Below are positions 25,622-33,125 of a stretch of 64,000 bases of DNA, one piece after another. This stretch comes from Petralouisia muris. Lineage in GTDB: Bacteria > Bacillota > Clostridia > Lachnospirales > Lachnospiraceae. A model generated the notes under the pieces. That model saw only the letters and a program-made list of their open reading frames with translations. It was not told the DNA's origin and did no database searches. Position numbers and translations under genes: made by a program. The stretch covers positions 47,849 through 111,848 of the forward strand of contig NZ_SRYA01000012.1 in assembly GCF_004793545.1 (NCBI RefSeq), in the 5' to 3' direction. Each line of letters begins with the position of its first letter. The first letter of the stretch is position 1.

Positions 25622-26467
25622 TTATTCCCTCCTGTCTGCCGCTTTCTGGCGTTCCTCCTGTTTGATTTCTTTCATGTTCTCATAGCTGTCTTTCAATTCT
25701 TCATCATTTGTGGTGACAATCCTTTCTTCTATCTTTTTTCTAAGATGTCGGTTGTCAAAATTATCCCATAAAATACCAATGCGCTCTTGATGAGATTTTG
25801 CATTGTCAGCTTTCTCCATTGCCACGCCTGCCGCCTTTACAAGTTCGCCATCCGTTTTGATGAACCTGTCAACAACGCCCTGCACTCCTGTAAATTTCAT
25901 TGTCGGGTCATGCAGTGCCGCTGGGTCTTTTTCTGCCAGTATGGAAAGCATTTCATCCTGTATATCCGGCGTTGATGTACGCAACATATTAGCAAGTACA
26001 AAACTACGGTCTAAAGAACTTCCTTCATTCAGTGCTTTTGAAATCATCCGCTTTGCCTGTTCCCAGCTGTCCAGATGTACACCGGAGTAGCCATTTGTAT
26101 ATGATTCTTCCATTTTATAAATATACTTGTCAGAAGATGTAACAGGGAAACATTTATTCTCGCCGTCATATCCGTCAATATATTCCCGTACATTCTGTTC
26201 CAATGTTTGCAGGATTTCCAGCTTTACAGACAATGGTGGCTGTACCATGCTGTCCATTATCCCGCATTTACTGGCAATCCTTTCAAAAAACCTATCAATC
26301 CAGTACGATTTATTACCATAATGTTTGACTAACACCGTGTATTCATCTACGCTCACCGTCTTATCTTCCAGACAGTCTAAAACGCTCATCATAGTTTTTG
26401 TTTCATTTGAGATAACCGCTACTTTTGCCGTCTCAATGACTCTTGCAGTTCCTTTAGTGCTTGCCAT
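25622..26467 (-). CDS. Hypothetical helical protein of the element
   Basis: 281 residues, mostly helical and charged, no membrane segment. Nothing in it matches a family I know. The ATG at 26467 lies inside the 3' end of the primase-like gene (49-bp overlap, different frame); the open frame reaches 26506. With its neighbour it may form a replication module, but that is only inference from position. Alternatively both frames could be read as one protein through a shift. Confidence 0.6.
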   Translation of the reverse strand: MASTKGTARVIETAKVAVISNETKTMMSVLDCLEDKTVSVDEYTVLVKHYGNKSYWIDRFFERIASKCGIMDSMVQPPLSVKLEILQTLEQNVREYIDGYDGENKCFPVTSSDKYIYKMEESYTNGYSGVHLDSWEQAKRMISKALNEGSSLDRSFVLANMLRTSTPDIQDEMLSILAEKDPAALHDPTMKFTGVQGVVDRFIKTDGELVKAAGVAMEKADNAKSHQERIGILWDNFDNRHLRKKIEERIVTTNDEELKDSYENMKEIKQEERQKAADRRE

Positions 26468-26712
26468 TGGTTGCACCCTTTGACATACACCACAAAAGAA
26501 ATGCAATCGCCCGATAAATTACCGTTAGCAAAGTCTGTAAATCTGTTTGAGTTTGGATATAACGCAAGTGAAGCTGTCTTGTCATGCGTTGCCGGGGATT
26601 TTACAAAATACACAGAACCTTTTCTTTTCGGCTCTGCGTAAAAGTCGGCGGCTACTCTTTTTATGCCTATCCTCTGCAATTCCTCTTTGGCAAGTGTAAA
26701 ATCACTTTTCAT
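26419..26712 (-). CDS. Primase zinc-finger-like protein lacking zinc ligands
   Basis: 97 residues. The run KRKGSVYFVKSPATHDKTAS, then LYPNSNRFTDF and GDCISFVVYVKG, follows the CHC2 zinc-finger pattern at the N-terminus of DnaG-type primases (CPFHxEKTPSF, CxxCxxGGDxxxF). The first Cys and the Cys pair are replaced by Ser, Asp and Asn, so zinc binding is probably lost. It may bind single-stranded DNA or regulate replication of the element. Confidence 0.55.
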   Translation of the reverse strand: MKSDFTLAKEELQRIGIKRVAADFYAEPKRKGSVYFVKSPATHDKTASLALYPNSNRFTDFANGNLSGDCISFVVYVKGCNQWQALKELQESLRRQK

Positions 26713-26724
26713 GTTATCGCCACC

Positions 26725-26922
26725 TTATAGAGAAATCACATCTATATACTTTTGGATTTTAGGTAAATTCCAAAGTACCCTTTTGCCAACTTGCACTTTT
26801 GCTTCTGCATCCGTTCCTATCTTTACCGCCGTTACTCTACCGCAGTGTAAAACTTCCGTTAATGTTTTAGTATCTATAGTTACTGTATTATTTGTTATTT
26901 TGCTTTGTTTTGTAGCATACAT
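26725..26922 (-). CDS. Excisionase-like small DNA-binding protein
   Basis: 65 residues: LTEVLHCGRVTAVKIGTDAE, then VQVGKRVLWNLPKIQKYID, which is the winged-helix pattern of excisionase/DUF6462-like proteins. GGGAGGTAATGCC precedes the ATG at 26922. It would bend DNA and steer the integrase towards excision. Unusually it lies at the far end of the element from the integrase. Confidence 0.65.
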   Translation of the reverse strand: MYATKQSKITNNTVTIDTKTLTEVLHCGRVTAVKIGTDAEAKVQVGKRVLWNLPKIQKYIDVISL

Positions 26923-26949
26923 GGCATTACCTCCCAAAGATTATTTATA

Positions 26950-27006
26950 ACAAGTGAACGTTCGTCTTGTTTTGACTTGCAATCTCATTATAAGTCATGT
27001 TATACT
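26950..27006 (+). promoter_or_regulatory. Promoter with palindromes upstream of the XRE gene at 27050
   Basis: TTGCAA (26977-26982), 18 bp, TATACT (27001-27006). TGACTT at 26973-26978 and AAGTCA at 26992-26997 form an inverted repeat over the -35 box. A second palindrome, GAACGTTC, flanked by ACAAG and CTTGT, lies at 26950-26970. These are likely autoregulatory sites. Confidence 0.55.
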
Positions 27007-27049
27007 AATCAAGATAACACTAATTAAATTATTTTATGGAGATTATTTT

Positions 27050-27298
27050 ATGGCAAATAGTGTATTTGGCACTAATTTAAAAATCGCAATGAAAAAGAAA
27101 GATGCGTACCATACAGATAACGGAAAAAGGAAATGCACAAAACGATACAAAATGGAAGATTTAGCCAGGGACATTGGATATAGTGTCAATACAATTTATG
27201 GATGGACTAAAAAAGATGGTCAATTACCCAGTTCCATAGAATTAAAGAAAATTGCAGGTGTTTTAGGTGTAGATACCGCATTTCTTTTAGGAGAATAA
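27050..27298 (+). CDS. XRE-type HTH regulator, N-terminal part (split by a stop codon)
   Basis: 82 residues covering a full HTH: MEDLARDIGYSVNTIYGWTK followed by IELKKIAGVLGVDTAFLLGE. The ATG at 27050 has GGAG about 8 bases upstream. The TAA at 27296-27298 is followed, in the same frame and with no other stop, by 180 more codons of repressor-like protein, so the gene was probably once about 262 codons long. The short product could still bind DNA. Confidence 0.7.
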   Translation: MANSVFGTNLKIAMKKKDAYHTDNGKRKCTKRYKMEDLARDIGYSVNTIYGWTKKDGQLPSSIELKKIAGVLGVDTAFLLGE

Positions 27299-27838
27299 GT
27301 CTGCCAACGCAATGCCGACCAAACAATCTGCAATGTAACAGAATTAAATGAAACATCTGCAAAATTATTGTCTGAATTAAATGGTATAAGTGCAGATATG
27401 ATGAATGAGTTATTAAACCACAAAGATTTTGATAGATTAATTCTATTAGCTTGGGATTATACCCATTCACATAATAAAGAAATAACCATTACAAATACTC
27501 TTGATAGCAGCAAAGATTTACCACTTGTTAATGATGCCCAAAGAGAAATGATGAAATATAGGGCAGTAGATGCTTTTGGAAAAATTCTTGATAAAATATA
27601 TGATGCTCACCGAAAAGACGCAATAGATGCAAAAGCAGGCTCCATTTTGGCAGGAATGAAAAATGACATAGAACCCTATATTGAAAATAAAGATGATGAA
27701 AAAATAAGGCATAGTTTATTGCGTATAATTTCTTATTCACAAAATAGAATCAAAGAATTGCATCCAGAGCATGTATTATGCAAATGCGCCCCGGAAACAA
27801 TCTTGGATAATTGGGAACAACTAAAAGAATTTATATAA
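27299..27838 (+). pseudogene. C-terminal part of the split XRE regulator
   Basis: In-frame continuation of the gene at 27050 after its TAA. The coding character is good and helical (LLSELNGISADMMNELLNH, then YRAVDAFGKILDKIY). A restart could occur at the TTG at 27368 or a later ATG, but no ribosome site is evident. A single change at 27296 (for example from CAA, AAA or GAA) would explain the break. Confidence 0.65.
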
Positions 27839-27847
27839 TGCACAAAA

Positions 27848-27879
27848 AAAAGACTACCGGCAACTGCTGATAGTCTTTT
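27848..27879 (+). terminator. Rho-independent terminator after the split regulator
   Basis: AAAAGACTA (27848-27856) pairs with TAGTCTTTT (27871-27879), and CTATTT follows. Confidence 0.75.
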
Positions 27880-28032
27880 CTATTTACATATTTTCTTACA
27901 TATTTTTATAATCAAAAGTCGAACAAAGACAAAAAACTAACTACTGGATAACACACCAAAATTCCCAAAATACCTTGATTTCAAGCCACTTTCACACAAG
28001 GACGAAACAACACGCATTTCACATTGTACTCA

Positions 28033-28049
28033 CAAGAGGTGAGTGCTAA
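28033..28049 (+). repeat. attR: right 17-bp direct repeat of the element
   Basis: CAAGAGGTGAGTGCTAA, identical to 18992-19008. Here GAGTGCTAA is preceded by GTACTC nine bases earlier, a partial CIRCE-like arm that no longer serves a gene. Confidence 0.8.
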
Positions 28050-28260
28050 TATTTTCTGAAAATTTTATTAAATGTGATTTTTCCATTTGATATTTTCCCA
28101 CCCATATGCCGTGAGGGAAAACCGAATTGCGGGTGGAAATGGGAATACGATTATGTATTATATCCGTGTGAGTGAAAAAATTTTGATGAGGCTTTTCTGA
28201 TTTCCGATGATGGCGCAGGAATTCTTTTTAGAAATTTAAGCGCACAGGCTTTCAGAACGC

Positions 28261-28443
28261 TTGAACCCAAAAAGACTGTCGTTCGTGGACAGAAAAAGAA
28301 AGGAGACGGCATGGGACACGCGCCAGGATCTGGAGCCGCTCTGCGCTTTCCTGCGCTGGCAGACGTCAAAGACATGGGAGAAGCAGGCCATGCGCGCAGA
28401 AAGGCGGAAGGAGGGGAAGGAATCCATCCTGCATGGATTTTAG
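28261..28443 (+). pseudogene. Possible decayed gene fragment
   Basis: A 60-codon frame opening at a TTG without a ribosome site. The part WDTRQDLEPLCAFLRWQTSK has protein-like composition, and its base content differs from the flanks, suggesting the tail of an old gene interrupted next to the element. I cannot name the family, and it may be chance. Confidence 0.3.
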
Positions 28444-28455
28444 TCTCTACATGAA

Positions 28456-28565
28456 TGCAAGGGGTTCTGAAAAGCTTATGGCTAAGAACTTACGAATACG
28501 AACTATTATAGAAAATATTTTTCAAATTGTAGACAAAGTTGATATCAGGGTTAAACCCCTTTGCA
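28456..28565. repeat. Inverted repeat framing about 110 bp
   Basis: TGCAAGGGGTT (28456-28466) and AACCCCTTTGCA (28554-28565) are near-perfect complements around 87 bp of AT-rich DNA. It could be a small non-autonomous repeat (MITE-like) or a structured leader RNA. Confidence 0.4.
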
Positions 28566-28627
28566 TGACAAAATACCGCTTTTTAAGATAAATTCAACAT
28601 TGAAACAAAATCCACAGGAGGTTACGA

Positions 28628-29107
28628 ATGTATACCGCACAAAAGTACATCAATGGCCTGAAACAGGCATATTACGCCAACGACGCAAAACAGCAATGGG
28701 ATCACTTTGAAAAAATCATCCATGGAGCAGGCCAACAAGACCTGGACAAGCTGCGTTCCATTTATCCTAACATTCCAAACAGTCTGATACAACTTCTGGA
28801 ATTTGCAGACGGAACCTATTGGAGGGAATATGAAGATATGGTTGAAATGGATGAAAAAATCATAGACGACGCCCTTCAAATGCATTGGCTCTATTTTTCC
28901 GACTGCATAAATAACGGCGGCACTTCCCAGCTATTTATAGATTTCTCCCCGTCTCCCAAAGGCAAACTGGGGCAGATCGCCAGATTTCTCCATGATCCGG
29001 ATGAAATTGAAATTATTGCAGACAGCTTCGACAAATATCTGCAAATGCTGATGAACGGGGAATATAATTTTATCACAGAAGACGATATGGCAGAAGACAA
29101 TTGCTGA
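28628..29107 (+). CDS. SMI1/KNR4 (SUKH) family protein
   Basis: 159 residues. The pattern GAGQQDLDKLRSIYPNIPNS, then LLEFADGTYWR and DFSPSPKGKLGQIARFLHDP, is typical of SUKH domains. Such proteins often act as immunity factors against nuclease toxins, but many stand alone, as here, with no toxin gene nearby. CACAGGAGG lies just before the ATG. The stop abuts the convergent PIG-L gene. Confidence 0.8.
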   Translation: MYTAQKYINGLKQAYYANDAKQQWDHFEKIIHGAGQQDLDKLRSIYPNIPNSLIQLLEFADGTYWREYEDMVEMDEKIIDDALQMHWLYFSDCINNGGTSQLFIDFSPSPKGKLGQIARFLHDPDEIEIIADSFDKYLQMLMNGEYNFITEDDMAEDNC

Positions 29108-29108
29108 T

Positions 29109-29822
29109 TCATTCTTCCTCTTCCGCAGGCTCCCAATACTCATAAGGCAGCATATGGTACATCTTCCGTATGGTATCCCGCTGGCTCTGATACAGCTTTG
29201 CCATTTTCCGCTTCTGGTTATACCAAGATTTATCCATCTCCGGAAGATCATAAGGAACCTTATCATTGACATAATATTTTCCGAACCAGTAAAGCCTGGC
29301 CTGACAGCCTGTCTTTTGGTACTCTTTTTTTACAATCTCATGGGTCATCTTATGATGCTGATGTCCGTATTCCCCCTGGGCATTGTGGCTTGCCACCAGC
29401 TCCCAATCCTGATACTGCAGAATTGCAGAAACATCGGCTTCTATCTGCTCCTGCCAGAACCTCCAGTCCGCCCTCCATTTCCAGATTTTATCCGGATAAG
29501 AAAGAATCAGGCTTTTGCCTCCCGCAAAAGCCACTGCCTGTTCAAATTCCGCCCGACGGACGCTGTCATCACCCCGGGTCAGGCAGACCACCAGGTAACC
29601 GCCCTCCAGAAGATGCTTGCCTCCCCACAGCAGTTCATCATCAGGATGGGCCACAAACATGAGTTTTTTGCAGTCCTCCAACTGCAAAGCGTCCAGCTCT
29701 TCCTTTGTCACGGCCGGAACATTCCTGTAAGGGGCAAAAGCTATCGCTGCTTTCGTCAGAAACAGGGCAGCTATTATAAAACAAACGCCTGCGAAAATAT
29801 TCTTTATTTTCCTTTTTTTCAT
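29109..29822 (-). CDS. PIG-L family deacetylase, membrane-anchored
   Basis: 237 residues. A basic N-terminus and one hydrophobic helix (IFAGVCFIIAALFL) form a signal anchor. The catalytic metal motif AHPDDE follows near residue 55, with HNAQGEYGHQHHK near 150, matching PIG-L/LmbE N-acetylglucosaminyl deacetylases. It should act outside or at the membrane on a sugar amide; the substrate is unknown. The ATG at 29822 overlaps the preceding stop (ATGA). Last gene of the DUF5717-led set. Confidence 0.85.
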   Translation of the reverse strand: MKKRKIKNIFAGVCFIIAALFLTKAAIAFAPYRNVPAVTKEELDALQLEDCKKLMFVAHPDDELLWGGKHLLEGGYLVVCLTRGDDSVRRAEFEQAVAFAGGKSLILSYPDKIWKWRADWRFWQEQIEADVSAILQYQDWELVASHNAQGEYGHQHHKMTHEIVKKEYQKTGCQARLYWFGKYYVNDKVPYDLPEMDKSWYNQKRKMAKLYQSQRDTIRKMYHMLPYEYWEPAEEEE

Positions 29823-31063
29823 CCAATCCCACACATTTCATCCACAGAATCCAGAATCGCTTTGATTTCCTTACTTCCTCCCGGCCGGTTTTTCACCAGA
29901 TTTTCAATTTCCTTTCTGGCAGTTCTGATATTCTCCGCCTGGCTTTCCATTCCTGCCCTAAGCTTCTGGCGCCGGACTAAAAGTTCATGTTTCACTTCCA
30001 CCATTTCTTTCTTATCCATCAACGCTTTTGCCTGATGAATCCAGATCCTGGCGTCGTAAAGGCGGTATGCATGAAGCTGTCGCACCAGCTTATCATTAAA
30101 ATATTCCAGTTCATCATTGGTACGTTCATACTTTTCCCTCTCCTTGACAGCCTCTATATATTGATCCCAGATATAACCCAGCTCATAAGAATTTTTCACA
30201 TGGTATTTCTCACAGGCGTAATCCACGGCATTGGTTACATTCACATACTTAAACTTCACTTTATTCATCAGCACAATCGCCCGGTTAATGTTTGCCTGGG
30301 CTTTCTTCAGTTCCATTCCGTCATTCTGAAGGCGCCATACCATAATTCCTCCCAAAGCGCCGGCAGTTAAAGCAGCAATCACAAAGGGCATTTTAATGTC
30401 GAATTTCATTGCGAGGCCCAGGATCACAATAGCAATGAAAGCCACTGCAAATACTCCAATCATAGCATAAAGAAGTCTGTGAAGCACTTTCTTTTCCTGC
30501 TCTAAAGATTCCTGGTAATAATGCCATTCCTGCTTTTCCCCTTCTAAATACTGCATGTCACGCTTTACCACATTCTGGTATGCTTCATTCTCCTGCAGAC
30601 GCTTGATAATCTCCGGCATTTCATTTTCCAGCTGTTCCATCTGGACAAACTGGGAGTCAGAAATGGTCTTTGTCCGGTTCAGGTAGGCGTCTCTGGCTTC
30701 ATTTAAGTTCAAGACATTCTGGGCTGTCTCCTGGATCTTTTCAAACTCAGGTTCCGGAAGATTTTCTATAATCTGAATGTCCGTAAGATAATCCGTCACT
30801 GTCTTATACTCCCGTTTCGTCTCATCCAGATTCCTGGCCGCATCCATAATCTGCTCGCAGTATTCCGTCGCAATGCTCTTCTTTTGCGCTGCTTCCTGTC
30901 CGGGAGCAGCGGTTTTGTTCTGTTTTGCTACAGTATTCTGTCTGGCCTTCTGATTTTTTTTCGCTTTTTCCTTCCGTCTCTGGGAACGTAAATCTATCTC
31001 TTCGCCAAATTCCAGTATTTCTTCTACATACTGGGGTTTTTTCTTTTTTCTGAATAATCCCAT
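29819..31063 (-). CDS. Coiled-coil protein with two central membrane helices
   Basis: 414 residues. A very basic, low-complexity N-terminus (KKKK and Arg/Lys/Gln-rich to about residue 60) precedes a long coiled coil, two membrane spans near residues 203-255 (AMIGVFAVAFIAIVILGLAM, then FVIAALTAGALGGIMVW) and another coiled coil to the end. No family recognised. It is coupled to its neighbours; a GTG at 31072 is an alternative start. It may scaffold the complex formed by the upstream proteins. Confidence 0.7.
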   Translation of the reverse strand: MGLFRKKKKPQYVEEILEFGEEIDLRSQRRKEKAKKNQKARQNTVAKQNKTAAPGQEAAQKKSIATEYCEQIMDAARNLDETKREYKTVTDYLTDIQIIENLPEPEFEKIQETAQNVLNLNEARDAYLNRTKTISDSQFVQMEQLENEMPEIIKRLQENEAYQNVVKRDMQYLEGEKQEWHYYQESLEQEKKVLHRLLYAMIGVFAVAFIAIVILGLAMKFDIKMPFVIAALTAGALGGIMVWRLQNDGMELKKAQANINRAIVLMNKVKFKYVNVTNAVDYACEKYHVKNSYELGYIWDQYIEAVKEREKYERTNDELEYFNDKLVRQLHAYRLYDARIWIHQAKALMDKKEMVEVKHELLVRRQKLRAGMESQAENIRTARKEIENLVKNRPGGSKEIKAILDSVDEMCGIG

Positions 31064-31064
31064 T

Positions 31065-31817
31065 TCACTCACTTTTCCTGTATTCTGTTCTTAGATTTTG
31101 TAATGTGGCTTCCAGGAGCTTTTCATAGCTCACGTGATCCGGCGAATGCCTCTTTTCTTTTAATTCCTGCCGGATTTTCGCCGTACTGTCTGTTCCGTTC
31201 GGAATATCCTGCCCGTCTCTGCAGGCAAGCGCCAGAAGGTACGCCTCTTTGCTCTCCGGCTTCTGACCGATTTCATAAGCTGTTTCATAACATTTTGCCG
31301 CCTGTTCAAACAGCATCTGCCTGGCATAGGCCGTTCCCATATTATGCCAGAGAAGGCCGATTACCTTACCGCCTTCCGGCTCCTGCCTGGCCCTTGCAAT
31401 GATTTTGCGATATTCCCAAATGGCGTCCCGGTATTTTTCCGATTTCAGCAAACGGTCTCCCCGAAGCTTTGCCCTCTCCATGGGGCTTTTCTGCTCCATA
31501 CTCTTTGCAGTCTTGAGAACAAGCTGCAATTCTTCTGAATTGTAAAATCCTCCGTCTTTTAAAATCTGTTCCATGCACCAGCAGCCGCTTCTTTCCTGTC
31601 TGATGCCCTCTCTGAGTATTTGAGAAAGCTCCTGTTTGCCAATCTCCTGTTCCAGCCACTGACATAATTTTTCATGAAAAAAGCTTTCCTCCAGCACACC
31701 TGTATTCTGATACAAATAGCAGCACAATTCCTCAAAAGAATACAGGTTCATCCGTTCCTCTTCCAGAAATAATGGATGCTCTGCTGTGATCTCTTCACAT
31801 ATCCACACTCTGCTCAT
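31065..31817 (-). CDS. TPR-like helical protein
   Basis: 250 residues. Residues about 130-200 (YRDAIWEYRKIIARARQE, then LWHNMGTAYARQMLFEQAAK and CYETAYEIG) look like two TPR units, so it probably binds another protein. The N-terminal half is helical and acidic. AGAGGAAA lies upstream. It sits between the Hsp70-like DUF5716 gene and the coiled-coil gene; a partner role is inferred. Confidence 0.65.
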   Translation of the reverse strand: MSRVWICEEITAEHPLFLEEERMNLYSFEELCCYLYQNTGVLEESFFHEKLCQWLEQEIGKQELSQILREGIRQERSGCWCMEQILKDGGFYNSEELQLVLKTAKSMEQKSPMERAKLRGDRLLKSEKYRDAIWEYRKIIARARQEPEGGKVIGLLWHNMGTAYARQMLFEQAAKCYETAYEIGQKPESKEAYLLALACRDGQDIPNGTDSTAKIRQELKEKRHSPDHVSYEKLLEATLQNLRTEYRKSE

Positions 31818-31859
31818 GGCTCTGTTTCCTCTCTTTCGCTGTCTGACAAATGCACCGTA

Positions 31860-33098
31860 TTAACCAATTTCAAATTCCCATTCCCTGCCGCTTCCGGGCT
31901 TCAGCTCTCCCCAGCCCAAATCCTGAATATTTAACAGAATTTTCCCTTCTTCTCCGGAAAAAAGGGAAAGAGACAACCGGCTTCTCTCGGACTCTGATAT
32001 GGGCAGGTCGGTAAGCTCCAGACTTTCAATTTTCGCCTCCCTGCTTCCGGGCTTTTGTATCCACAATTCCAGAAAAGGCTCTCCTTCCAGCAGAATCCGC
32101 AGTTTTTTCCTGGCTTGATGGCGGTTGCAGCCTGCCTCTAACAGCGGATAAAAACTGACGTTGTCGCCCTTTGTCACTTTCATCAAGATATGCTCCTGAA
32201 TCTTATATTCACAAAAATATACCGTCTGGGCTTCTTCCTGATGCACCTCAAGCATCCCTGCGTAGCATGCGCCCTTGGTATAGAGGTTTTTCCCCTGAAA
32301 AGCCCGCTTTCCCCGGCAGATCACCTGCAGGGATTCCTTCATCCAGTTTCCTTCAAATCCACTTCCAATCAGATACACAGAAGATACAATCCTGCCAGAC
32401 ATAGAATCCTGCACCATACGGGCGAAGGAAAAGTCCCACTGGCTCACATCTTCCGGCAGTTTTCCCAGAAACAGTTCTTCCACCTCCGTCACTCTGGGCC
32501 TGGTCTTCCGATTGCTGACCAGCCTTTTCTGCCAGATTTCTTCCCCACTGCAGGAATACAGCAGCACATCATACTGCCACAGCTCCTGCTCCTGGCACAC
32601 TGCATAGGCGTAAAAGCTTTCCCTGTGATCCTGAATAATTACCTGTTCCTGTGCAAATCCAAGCTTTTCTGACATTTTCTGCAGCAGAATTACCATTGGG
32701 TCCGTTACTTCTTTTATGGAAAACACACATCTTTTCACTGCCTGAACGCCCTTTGCCGGAAGCGCAATCCGAAGCACCTTTCTTAAAAATACAAAAAGCA
32801 AATCCTCTGCCTGGTATTCCTTATCCAGAAAAATTGATTCCCGCTTCAATGCTTTATTTAACAGATATTCCGCATAAATGCCCTCCCCCGTTTCCGCCAA
32901 ACGGCTGGCTTCCTCGCCGAAGCACCATTTTCCGGTCATCTTCTGCTTGCAGATGGCGGTAGGAATACGATACAATTCCGTCCCTGCCACAGTGCTTCTC
33001 GTCTCCGGCTCCGTCATACCCTGATGGTAGCAGCTTACCTGCGTCCACCGGTTCCCCAGTTCTATTCCAATATACCATTCGCCTGCTGCCGGTTTCAT
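31860..33098 (-). CDS. DUF5716 family protein, Hsp70/actin-like fold
   Basis: 412 residues. The N-terminus YIGIELGNRWTQVSCYHQG resembles the phosphate-1 loop of Hsp70/actin ATPases (IGIDLGTT), and SSVYLIGSGFEGNW near residue 250 resembles the adenosine loop. The Asp of the phosphate-1 motif is Glu here, so ATPase activity is uncertain. The C-terminal 130 residues look like a beta-rich substrate-binding-type domain. AGGTGAGGG lies just before the ATG at 33098. It is 27 bp after the DUF5717 gene, its usual partner as I recall. Confidence 0.75.
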   Translation of the reverse strand: MKPAAGEWYIGIELGNRWTQVSCYHQGMTEPETRSTVAGTELYRIPTAICKQKMTGKWCFGEEASRLAETGEGIYAEYLLNKALKRESIFLDKEYQAEDLLFVFLRKVLRIALPAKGVQAVKRCVFSIKEVTDPMVILLQKMSEKLGFAQEQVIIQDHRESFYAYAVCQEQELWQYDVLLYSCSGEEIWQKRLVSNRKTRPRVTEVEELFLGKLPEDVSQWDFSFARMVQDSMSGRIVSSVYLIGSGFEGNWMKESLQVICRGKRAFQGKNLYTKGACYAGMLEVHQEEAQTVYFCEYKIQEHILMKVTKGDNVSFYPLLEAGCNRHQARKKLRILLEGEPFLELWIQKPGSREAKIESLELTDLPISESERSRLSLSLFSGEEGKILLNIQDLGWGELKPGSGREWEFEIG

Positions 33099-33125
33099 TC
33101 CCTCACCTGCTTTCCTGGGCATTTT

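Larger units (their letters stand above)
18992..28049. mobile_element. Integrative element of about 9 kb inserted at the hsp20 operator
   Basis: The bounds are the 17-bp direct repeat CAAGAGGTGAGTGCTAA at 18992-19008 and 28033-28049; similarity continues for about 24 bp more with five mismatches. A Tn916-type integrase lies just inside the left end. Other cargo includes an excisionase-like gene, XRE regulators, a sigma factor, a primase-zinc-finger-like protein, a type I toxin pair and many tiny genes. The DNA is more AT-rich and differently organised than the flanks. No relaxase, type IV secretion or phage structural gene is seen, so it would need help to move, and its integrase is frameshifted. 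Confidence 0.8.
28050..28627. other. Non-coding or decayed stretch between the element and the SMI1 gene
   Basis: No intact gene is visible in these 578 bases. About 28300-28440 is clearly more GC-rich than its surroundings and holds the fragment listed at 28261. The rest is AT-rich. An inverted repeat frames 28456-28565. A possible promoter (TTGCAT, 17 bp, TAAGAT) begins at 28562, close to the SMI1 start. Confidence 0.5.

Noticed and set aside
18992..28049. Element as a conjugative transposon of Tn916 type
   Set aside because: Only the integrase is Tn916-like; no relaxase, coupling protein or secretion genes are present.
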